Source: Anisakis pegreffii (lineage: Eukaryota > Nematoda > Chromadorea > Rhabditida > Anisakidae). Taken from it: a stretch of DNA of 64,000 bases. The notes under the pieces were generated by a model. It saw nothing but the letters and a program-made list of their open reading frames with translations, was not told the DNA's origin and did not search any database. The position numbers were made by a program, and so were the translations under genes. The stretch covers positions 248,001 through 312,000 of the forward strand of contig JAPYMA010000544.1 of NCBI GenBank assembly GCA_035041965.1. The letters run 5' to 3'. Shown one piece after another: positions 12,676 to 21,500 of the stretch; position 1 is the first letter of the stretch, and each line of letters starts with the position of its first letter.

Positions 12676-13269
12676 CTTTGATTTCGTGAACTCTGTCCTC
12701 AAATGGGTAAGTTCACTTACCCAGTCGGATATCACAACGAGAGAAGCACACCTCGAACTATATCAACGTCTATGATAAATCTCACTAGACCTCAACAAGC
12801 CAACTACTCAGTGACCCAGCTACCACCTGTCAAGGCCACATGCAACATCTAGTTCAACCCCACCACGCTCGCAATAGTTTTTGGTATGGATGAATTGGCA
12901 TCTTACAAACTTACTGTTACCCTAAAGATATATCGAAAGCACACCATTGCCCACTCGAATTTCTTAATACTACTACCATGCCCTTCTCGTTGTTACCATG
13001 AACCTTTCAATTTTCTTTAAACTGCATTTCGCCCGATTCACGTTCAAAAATGACGTTTCAGATGTGATACCGTCATGAAATCACAATTCCTTCAAAATAT
13101 TATTTATTCACCACAATAACTTGCTGACAACAACAACAACAACTTTATTTTTTTAACACAAATCAACAGCATAAGCAAACAGACAACGGGTACGATGGGA
13201 CAAATACAGAATCACTTGACAAGCTTGAACACACTACAAGCGCTTATTCACTTAACACAGAGGAAACCG
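12676..13269. other. 3' flank of rpl-3
   Basis: No coding region. On the minus strand this is the downstream side of rpl-3 and should contain its 3'UTR and polyadenylation signal close to 13100-13260. On that strand an aataaa-like hexamer can be read near 13105 (plus strand tttatt), a candidate signal only. A short CAA-rich stretch (acaacaacaacaac) lies at about 13128-13142. Confidence 0.35.
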
Positions 13270-15773
13270 TTAAACCTTAACACCCTCAGACTCAGCAATA
13301 AGATCCTTCTTGAGCTTGCCCATAAAGGCTTTCTTCTCGGCATGGGTTTGGAAGCGACCATGTCCGAATTTGGAACTCGTATCGATCCATTTCAGATTGA
13401 TCTTCTCATGGGCAAATCGTTTCGTTTGAGTGATCAGTGATTTTCGCAGTGTGATCGGTCGTTTCTTTGAGCCAATACAACATCCACGAATCATCACGAA
13501 ATCTTGATTCACCAAACCGTAATGCGGGAAGCCACCCTAAAATATATTCACATTTGAGCACAACCTCTAAAAAGCCGATATAAGTTCAAACCACAGTTTC
13601 AACGCGTTTGCTCAGACTAAAGTAAATGTCAACATCTATCAAATCTGTATTGCAGACTTTATCATCATAGCAAAACAACGTGACCAAATAATGAGACAGA
13701 CTACTAACCATGGGATTAACACTCTTCTCCGTGATATCATACTCGGTTCCACCGTTCTTTTTACCCTCCTCGGTCAGGCACGACTTGCCCAAACGATAGA
13801 TCTTCTTGTTCACTTCCGTTCGGTGATGATAACCTTTCTGACCTGCTCTCGCCACTGTGAACTGTACTCTCGATGGATGCCACGCACCAATACATGCCAC
13901 CTAAAAACATCACTTACTAAATTCTCAACTCTCCCTTCCCTATCACTAACGAGTTCAAAAACCGTCCTAAAGTGGCTCAGCAATATAATAATTATCGTCA
14001 GGGTGAATTACGTCCACTACTTTCAACCATCATCGCCACTTTAGCTGATTACTGATAAAAAATGTCACGAGCAATGATACCTTTCTAAGACCCTTGTGTG
14101 TCTTTCTCGGCAGTTTCTTGGTATGCCAACGGCTCGTGACACCCTTGAATCCTTTACCCTTCGTCACTCCAATACAATCAATCATCTCATCCTGAGCGAA
14201 CACCGAGTCTACCGGCACCTATAACATACATTTACATAAGCATATGACCAAACCATCACCATCAACTGAACATCTCCATAATTGAGATCTTATAAGGACT
14301 CAGAAGGAAGGCAGCAATTGACTGGGATTGCATCGTCACAAAACTTCCGTAAAGGCATCCAGTCTTTCAATCATCGTCCATCCACCTATCAAACGAATCA
14401 TAAACCACTCACTTGTTTCTCGAGATGCTCTTTCGCCCAATCGACCTTCTCAGGAACAGTGCCACCGTTCACTTGAATCTCCATAATGTGTGCTTTCTTT
14501 TGACGATGTTTCATCACTTTCATCTAAAATACGTTCACTAATTCAACATTTCAGGATTACTGTCTCAGCAAACATTTGCAGTATCAAATTCACGAGCTCA
14601 GAAGGAAGGCAGCAAATGGACTGGAATAAAGTCGTCATAACTGTCGGACACAGGCAACCAGTCTATCGATCATCGCTCTTGTTTTACAGCATCACAATAA
14701 GATCACTAATACAAAACCGATAAATCTTACTTGAGTGTGAGCAATAACACGGATCTTCGTGCAGTACTTCTTCATCTTATTCAAATCGGCTTCAATCGAC
14801 TTCTTGCCGTCTTCATCTTGCCATTTCTTGGCATGTTTTTGGAAGGCCTTCTTCTTTGAGGTGTGCCTGTATAAAGAGATATCATGTAACGTGACCACAC
14901 CTCAAACACCCCTCATCGGGATGTATGTTTTGCGGAGCACGTTTATCATTCAATCCTTCATGTAACACCAATCCGTGATGATACAGAGGAAGGCTCTCTT
15001 TCGTCCTCCTATGACACTGACTACTCATGCAAATGGCAATGCAGAGGAGAGTCAAAATGTCAATGATAATATAACTGAAGATAGCGTAATTTATTACAAT
15101 GAATATTAAGATAGAGGCAATGTATTGCAGTGAAGATGAACCACTTCATATTTCTTCGTAAATATTGCTAAATTATTCGGCAAGACAAGAACTCTAGTCA
15201 CATTTGAAGAACACTAAAGCATACCAGTTCTTGTAGAATCGACGGCGGCAATCCTCACTGAGATGTTCAGCCCAGACAGTCTTGAACTGACGAGGTCCAC
15301 GAGGCGTATCGATGTACCCAACAATGCCAACAATCACCATTGGTGGTGCCTCTAGCATTGTGACAGCCTCGACCACCTCCTTCTTGTTCACCTTTGAACC
15401 TGGCTTATCCACCTGCATACAACAAACATCGTTAGATTGAATTTGGTACATTCCAGAATAATCACAATGAACTGACAGCAATACATTCAGGTCAATAGGG
15501 AACTTTGTCAGCAGAGAAATCAGATACCAGAGATCATCATCATGAACTGCGATTAGAAATTAGTGAAGAAAACGTAGACTCGTAAAAAGAACTCACCACA
15601 CGAACGATATGCGTCATTCCGGCCTTGAACGCAATGAATGAGGTTAAATGAATTGGTTTGCTAGGATCATCCTTTGGGAATGCTTTAACCTTTCCCCTAT
15701 GTCTCTTGGATCGCTTCTTCGGGGTGAACCCCATCGACCCGTGCCTGGGAGCTGAGAATTTACGATGCGACAT
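13270..15773 (-). CDS. rpl-3: 60S ribosomal protein L3 (uL3)
   Basis: RPL3 is a core large-subunit protein whose central extension reaches the peptidyl-transferase centre. Seven exons on the minus strand join in phase: 15773-15597, 15412-15225, 14866-14731, 14523-14413, 14218-14081, 13900-13709, 13536-13270, giving 402 aa, the family length. It begins [16 protein letters not shown] and continues through [122 protein letters not shown]. All donors are GT and all acceptors AG. A TTTCAG acceptor four bases before the ATG suggests trans-splicing. Introns 3-6 each hold one C/D-box snoRNA candidate, intron 1 a weaker one and intron 2 a possible H/ACA RNA. Confidence 0.98.
13607..13674 (-). ncRNA. 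C/D-box snoRNA candidate in rpl-3 intron 6
   Basis: Reading the host (minus) strand, a 5-bp terminal stem TTTGC/GCAAA encloses a perfect C box ATGATGA and a perfect D box CTGA directly before the 3' stem. The predicted length is 68 nt. The guide segment upstream of the D box is TTGACATTTACTTTAGT. I do not recognise a matching rRNA site, so it is listed as an orphan. Position inside a ribosomal-protein intron and the spacing of the boxes are those of intron-processed snoRNAs. Confidence 0.72.
13967..14044 (-). ncRNA. C/D-box snoRNA candidate in rpl-3 intron 5
   Basis: On the host strand a perfect 10-bp terminal stem (CTAAAGTGGC/GCCACTTTAG) flanks a near-canonical C box (GATGATGG) and a D box CTGA. 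An internal CTGA serves as a likely D' box. The guide before D' (GGACGTAATTCACC) shows a 9-nt match to the conserved 18S rRNA string ATTACGTCC, near the 3' end of 18S, but with a mismatch close to the box, so the target is uncertain. The stem and boxes make the snoRNA call itself strong. Confidence 0.78.
14296..14379 (-). ncRNA. SNORD83-like C/D-box snoRNA, copy 1 (rpl-3 intron 4)
   Basis: On the host strand this 84-nt unit runs from stem GGAC, C-box region GATGATTGA, through a C'-like GTGACGA, to guide TTGCTGCCTTCCTT, D box CTGA and closing stem GTCC. The guide is complementary to the conserved 18S rRNA string AAGGAAGGCAGCA. Counting five bases up from the D box selects the A that corresponds to human 18S A468, the site assigned to SNORD83A/B (yeast snR52). 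In human, SNORD83A/B are also intronic to RPL3. The C box is degenerate in its last bases. A GACTGG/CCAGTC pairing is possible internally. Confidence 0.85.
14594..14678 (-). ncRNA. SNORD83-like C/D-box snoRNA, copy 2 (rpl-3 intron 3)
   Basis: A paralogue of the copy in intron 4, 85 nt, on the host strand: stem GAGC, C-box region GATGATCGA, C'-like ATGACGA, guide TTTGCTGCCTTCCTT, D box CTGA, stem GCTC. The guide and D box are identical to copy 1 over GCTGCCTTCCTTCTGA, while the linker has diverged. The terminal stems differ by compensatory changes (GAGC/GCTC against GGAC/GTCC), which shows that the helix, not just the sequence, is conserved. The predicted target is the same 18S adenosine. Confidence 0.86.
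14882..14943 (-). ncRNA. Possible H/ACA snoRNA 3' hairpin in rpl-3 intron 2
   Basis: On the host strand AACGTG pairs with CACGTT around an internal loop and an upper hairpin (CCC-GATGA-GGG, extended by AAACA/TGTTT). ACA follows directly and TGA completes the usual three 3' bases. The distance from upper stem to ACA is about 16 nt, which fits an H/ACA pocket. A second TTACATGA at 14958-14965 could be the H box (ANANNA). I could not build a convincing 5' hairpin, so this is tentative. Confidence 0.35.
15480..15552 (-). ncRNA. Weak C/D-box snoRNA candidate in rpl-3 intron 1
   Basis: On the host strand a perfect C box (ATGATGA, 15543-15537) is followed about 45 nt later by CTGA (15490-15487), with two further internal CTGA. 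The outer bases GCAGT and ATTGC could form a bulged terminal stem. The guide before the D box (AAAGTTCCCTATTGAC) matches no rRNA site I recall. It is weaker than the four others because the stem is not contiguous. Confidence 0.35.
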
Positions 15774-15790
15774 TGCTCTGAAATGCACGA
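15774..15790 (-). promoter_or_regulatory. Probable trans-splice acceptor of rpl-3
   Basis: On the minus strand gtgcatttcag ends four bases (AGCA) before the start codon. No upstream coding exon fits and the 5'UTR would be very short, which is typical for a nematode mRNA that receives a spliced leader. This is inferred from sequence only. Confidence 0.6.
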
Positions 15791-16300
15791 AACATTCAGT
15801 CAAAATCAGCATTACAGCTTGGAACATTTATAAACGATACAATGCATCCAGCCTGCAAAAACTACGTACAACAATTTCCTGATCTTCAAGATAGCATCCC
15901 AAAATCTAAAGTTTGGGTTATCCTAAAGTTTAGGTCTAGAAGGCAGGGAGGGTGGCTTAACACTCAAATTAATATGCGTCAGCCAGCCTATGAATGATGC
16001 ATGTTGCAATTTGGGCCTAAGCCCAAGCCTAATCCTAATTGTAAGTTAAAGCCTAAGCCGTGTGTTACTTATTTGTTAAGCTACACGTTCTTCATTCTTT
16101 ACCTAAACTGCAGTATTACCCTAATTTAAACTGGAATAATTTTGAGAAATACGACGACTGAACACGCTACGAATCCTAAATAATTTCCAACCACAGACCA
16201 AACCTAACCGCTCAACTGCACCAAACCCTGCAATCACCTACGAATGCAGTCTAAACCTAAGGTATACTCACAACACGTTTGTTTAGGCTATTTGTATTGC
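15780..16300 (-). promoter_or_regulatory. rpl-3 upstream region with telomere-like CCTAA words
   Basis: Between about 15890 and 16270 the plus strand repeats CCTAA or GCCTAA many times in degenerate context (gggcctaagcccaagcctaatcc, aagcctaagcc, aaacctaacc, ctaaacctaagg), with gggttatcctaaag near 15917. The nematode telomere unit is TTAGGC, so this is either decayed interstitial telomere-like sequence or a cluster of telo-box-like promoter motifs for the ribosomal-protein gene. Which one cannot be told from sequence alone. Confidence 0.4.
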
Positions 16301-18509
16301 GTTTAACTGTAATACAATGGTGTCGATAAGTACCGAACTGAGGAATTTACGACTTTGGCAACATTCCAAAACATTATCTGACTTAATGCATTGACTTGCA
16401 AATAGCACTTCCACGTAATTCAGTGTCCCTATTCCGGTCCGGATCGGACTCTCTCTTCAGTCAGCTATCGAATCCAGGCCTAATTTGCATTCGGGCTCGA
16501 GCTGATGTCCGGTATGCAGATGAAAGTAACTGGCCGAGTGATTTTTACAGGTTCACGATGATACTTGTTCATAACATTTTTAGCCGGTATGAGGTTTATT
16601 TACACACTGCCGTTGCATTTTTGCCTGCGCACCGTATCTAGAGACATTTTTTCGAAATTTGAATTTAGTGAAGTAAATATTGCACCTTAATAATTTAAGT
16701 GACTTTAAATTCTGCAGAGTGCATTTAAGAAATCAGTGAAGAATTTCCAGTTTCACAAAATTTGCATGAAACCCATTGATCGCTGTGACCCGTCAAGCCC
16801 TATCCCCGTCCCAGAAAATACATGCATCAGATGAGAAAACTTGGAAAAAAATGGATGATTTCAGTTTTTCATACTCATTTTGTCATTTTCTGAATTTGTT
16901 TCGAGTAGATTGCTAGCTTTTTGGGGCAGATAAGACCAGATGTGAAACAGTTTTATCAATAATTACTCAATTATCCGTGACAGGTATGATACAAATGAAA
17001 GCATTTGAATGTAAATTACAAGAATGTTGAAATGGTAGAGCGAGATCTGGAAGGAGTTAAGAAACAATTGATTCTAACGAAGACTGGTGCAGTATCGTTC
17101 AGTCATCTGAAAGATGCTACTACAAGACATCTAAAAAGGCAGTGATTTAATGAAGATATACAATATTATGATGTTGAAACTGAACAATATGACACCTAAA
17201 ATCATTCGCAAATTTCATCGAAAATTGTCACTCTATCACAAGACTGACTACTCGCAGAATTTACTTCATAAAAATGAACATCCGTTGCATTTCTATTAAA
17301 GTGATTTCGGCCTTTTGGGAAGCAATTCTAGAAAGAGGATGGAGAAGTTCTATTGGGTTAGTTCAGCCGAAAAAGCGAAAATATGTAAAAAATCACGAAG
17401 GAGAGATGAAACTAATAGACAATAGGTGACACTTCTAAAAATGCTTACTTTCAATGGGGAAATGGATAACACAATTAAGCAACTCGCCACCATATAGAGT
17501 AAAATCAAGTCACAATATAGAACGTATGAGTCAGAAAAAGAAAACAGTGAGAAGAGCATTCACATGAATGTTAATTTCCTACGCGCAAAAAATAATTTCT
17601 TCAATAGATGTTTGAAAAAAATCAAAAATCGCACAAATTACATAAATAAAAAACTCGTCTGATGAATCAATAAATTTATTTAGAAATCAATAAGATGTAT
17701 TTACAATAACAAAAGCACTCTTCATAGAGAAACGAACAAGTACCAAATAAAAATGAATATCAATTTACAATTTCAGCTAACCGATTGATTGTACATCTTA
17801 AATTCACGTGGACACCATTATCATAGAGGTCAGAGGTGAGAACCTATAAATATTTGTTGAGAGAAATAAATAACTACACATATATATGCTTTAAATATCA
17901 CCGTTTAAACAACAAAATATACATATGAAATTAGATTTGTGAGACAGAAAAAATGCAGAGAATATAATGAAAAGATGACGAGAAGAGAAAATATTTTACG
18001 AAAATTTTTCCATTAACTGAAAAAATCTCATAAAACATTCAAAAAATGAATCAATGCAACGAACAACATTACAAAACAATCAAATCATCACAACACCGTT
18101 CAAACATTTATACACATCGAAAACAAATTATCACTAAATGAGCATTTGTTTTGGAAAGAATAGAACAAAAATGGAATTATCATTTCGAATGGAAATGAAA
18201 TATGCTTGAAGTCGGAGAAGAGAACATCCGCAGATGATGAATTGAGAATAGAAAGTGAAGACGACAGAATTGAGTTAAGATGAAAGAACAGAAGAGATGA
18301 CCCGTATTCGCATGATGAGTAAATGTTGAAAAGTGTAAGTCTTCTCGCAAAACCGAAACTAAAGTTTTGGATGGAGACGACATGAAGTTGAGTCTGAATG
18401 CAGCCTGAACGAAGGCTTTTATGAGCATCAAGCTGACGCAGTTTGGAGGATGAATAACGTGCTGATATTGAAGAGGAAGTTCATAATGAGTAAAACTGGT
18501 GATAGAACA
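16301..18509. other. Intergenic region rpl-3 to CoREST
   Basis: No recognised gene. An 81-codon ORF at 16396-16641 (+) has no family features. From about 17640 to 18130 the sequence is strongly A-rich on the plus strand. The part nearest 18510 is the expected 3'UTR side of the CoREST gene on the minus strand. Nothing else could be supported. Confidence 0.4.
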
Positions 18510-21500
18510 TCAAAACTTCAGTCTCTTCGCCTTCGAACAACCATTCAGCTTACGATCCTTTTTCCATTCAGCTTTATCATCACGAATTTCTTGACCCTGC
18601 TGAATCACCTGCAACGTGAACACACACCATCAATGCATTTGATATTGAAAAGTACACTAAATGCAAACTACAACAGCAATGAAAGTCACTGAACAATCAG
18701 AAAAGCACCGTTCCATCATCGACACAACTATCACAACCGACCATCTCATCGACAACTGAACCTCTATACAACTTCGCTAATAAACCCGTGCCTGTGTCTC
18801 ATCACCTCTTCCAATCAGCCATCACACAATGTATGAATAAAACTTGCATAATCCTATGATTAATTCTCAAATTGCATTCTCAGACACTAATTGCTTAATG
18901 AGCGATTAAATAATTCTCAAATATGTCTGTTTTGAGAGGCGTCCTCTAATGAGATACCACTGCTGCTACTTCGTTAGAGGACGCCTCTCGATACTTTTCG
19001 ATAACATGAATCACTCCTCTTGAATGATTCATAATTTCAAAAACTTTATCAATACGAATGAAACACTCAAATCAACAACAACAACAAAAACACCAACTTT
19101 ATCGATGTGATTATGAAACTTATCATAGAAACGTTTGACCATAATCGGTGTCTTCGTGCCAATCAACGCAGCTATCTGCTTGAACTCTTTGCCGTAACAT
19201 TTGAATGCTGAAGAAGCGATTATGCAATGAGAAGGTCACTAACGACAACCACATCAAAAACAATTCAAAACCAACCAGTGACTGCATAAACGCTCTCCTT
19301 CATACTCCATTTCGGATCGTACTGTGCAGGTCGAGAGGCACCACGCGATGGACTGTTGTAATGTGCTCGTATCATTGTTCTGTATTTGTCTACATCTGTA
19401 ATCAAATATTCCGAGGATTTATGCGTAATATAAAAGGGTAGACAACGTCAAATAAGTATTGACACTATACTCTTTCAGATGAACCTTCGACTTTCAAAAT
19501 TCTAACATTTCATATACATTCTGAGTTATACTTTGACCATTTTTATCTCCATTCCTCATCCCTTATGCAGAATTCCTCATAAACTTAAGTTGAAGTCAAT
19601 TGCAATCCAAATTTTGAAGCTGATCGGAGAGTTAATTCCTTGTGTAGGCTACTTTCTTTACTAGTTACGATGATCTGCAGCGAATGATGACCACTGGCTA
19701 GTGTTGAAACTCGACCGTGCGAGTCGGACTTGTACAGTCGACTTGTTCAAAACTATTCCAAGTAGCTCGCAATATGAACAATCGCTAATTTCATGGGGCT
19801 GAGGTCGAGGCTCACCTTGCATATCGGCTAAGGCTTATTCCGCGCTTAGAATGAGGCTTACTCCAGATTTCAACTGAAGGTTACTCTGGGCTTAGAATGA
19901 ACCTTACAAGGCTGAGACGCACTCTTGGCTGAGGTTGACACCCTCTCTAGACTCAAGTTCAGGTTTATTTCCTACTGCAAACTGCCTTCAAAAATTCGGT
20001 CATATGCGTCCAAATGGTGCGGCCCAGTTTCAGCAGTTGCCTGACCGCTAAAGTGCTATGAACAGCATCAAATGCCAACCGTTTGCCAGATATAATTTGC
20101 TTTCACGTTGATCCTCTAACATCAATCGACTACACAACGCACGCGCTTCAATTATGTTCTTCTCCAACTCCCTGAAAACCACATCCGATAAAGCAACATC
20201 TACGAACTAAACATAGAGCTAACATACTCACCTGAATGAATGAAGTGACAACAAAACTCAATGTCTAATAAAATGAATCAATATCTAATTGAATTTCTCA
20301 AAAAAATTTGTTTTAAAAAATAAATGAAAAAGATAGTACTCGAGCTGAATTCCTTTAAACAGCTGCTAACCTCCTTCTGCGTTGTTCCCGAAACACATCC
20401 CTGTATCCACTCTTTTCAAACTCAAACGCATTTTGGTACTGCGGTTGTTCATATGAAGTTGATTGGCCATTCGAAGGTGAAGCAGATGCCTTATTCTTCA
20501 TCAACGTTGAGAATGCATCGATCATATCAGCACCTGAAACGTCAAAAAATGAAAACATCCCTAAAGTATTTGTTATCTTCGTTATCAATCCGGGATAAAA
20601 AAGAACAAAATCAGTCATTTGCAATCGGATCCACGAACCTGGAACGAAATTCTTCATCGGTTTCACACGTTTCAGTACACCTCGACATCGTTTTTGACGA
20701 GTCACAGCAACAGCAACACTATAACAATGGTTTAATAACGCAAATAAAAGGGATAAAAACGTATTGGATGAATGGATCTGAGTTGATAATTCGTTGAGAA
20801 ACTCGATTTCAGACTGAATCCAGGCTCAATTCCAGTCAAAAACTCGATTAAACAGGAACTGTTTGTTCACGCTGTCGATTTAGCAATCGAGCAAGTTGAC
20901 TTTTAAGAAAGATAACATCGGATTCAACCTTTGTTCGGTTAAGTACGGGTGTATATTAGGGGATGAACATGAATTATAAATGAACCTTAGCGGTTGAAAG
21001 GTGGATGAGTGAAAGCAGAAAGTATACCTGAAACGTGCAGCACATGAGTCACATAAGAACCTATCATGGTGGTTGCTCTTCTGCAATCCGGTTTGCTCGA
21101 AACCACATCGCTCACATCTACCATCCTTTGTTTCTTCATCTGATTCTTCCATCGATTCATCAGAATCGCTTAAAAATTCGATAATACTTCATGATAACAG
21201 AACATTATACTATTGTATCTATCTCCATAATGATTCGAAAGACGTACTGAACTGAAACTGGAATATACCCACCTTTCATCACTGCTTTCAGGAGGCTCAT
21301 CATGCACTCGTTCCATCAGAATATCACTTAACTTCAATCGTTTTTTATTGTCATAATAGAAATTCATCACCTCAGCTATCGACTTGTGTGGCAACTGCAA
21401 CGGAAGGATGAATAATGATTTTAGGAAGTCATAAGACTTCAATTTGTGGTACTCCAAGTACTCATTTCATTACGACTATTTCAGTATGAACGGACGGAAG

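Noticed and set aside
14974..15030. Plus-strand C/D-like boxes (GTGATGA ... CTGA) in rpl-3 intron 2
   Set aside because: They lie antisense to the host gene and have no terminal stem outside the boxes.
15890..16270. True telomere or chromosome end
   Set aside because: The GCCTAA words are degenerate and irregularly spaced, and normal genes flank both sides.
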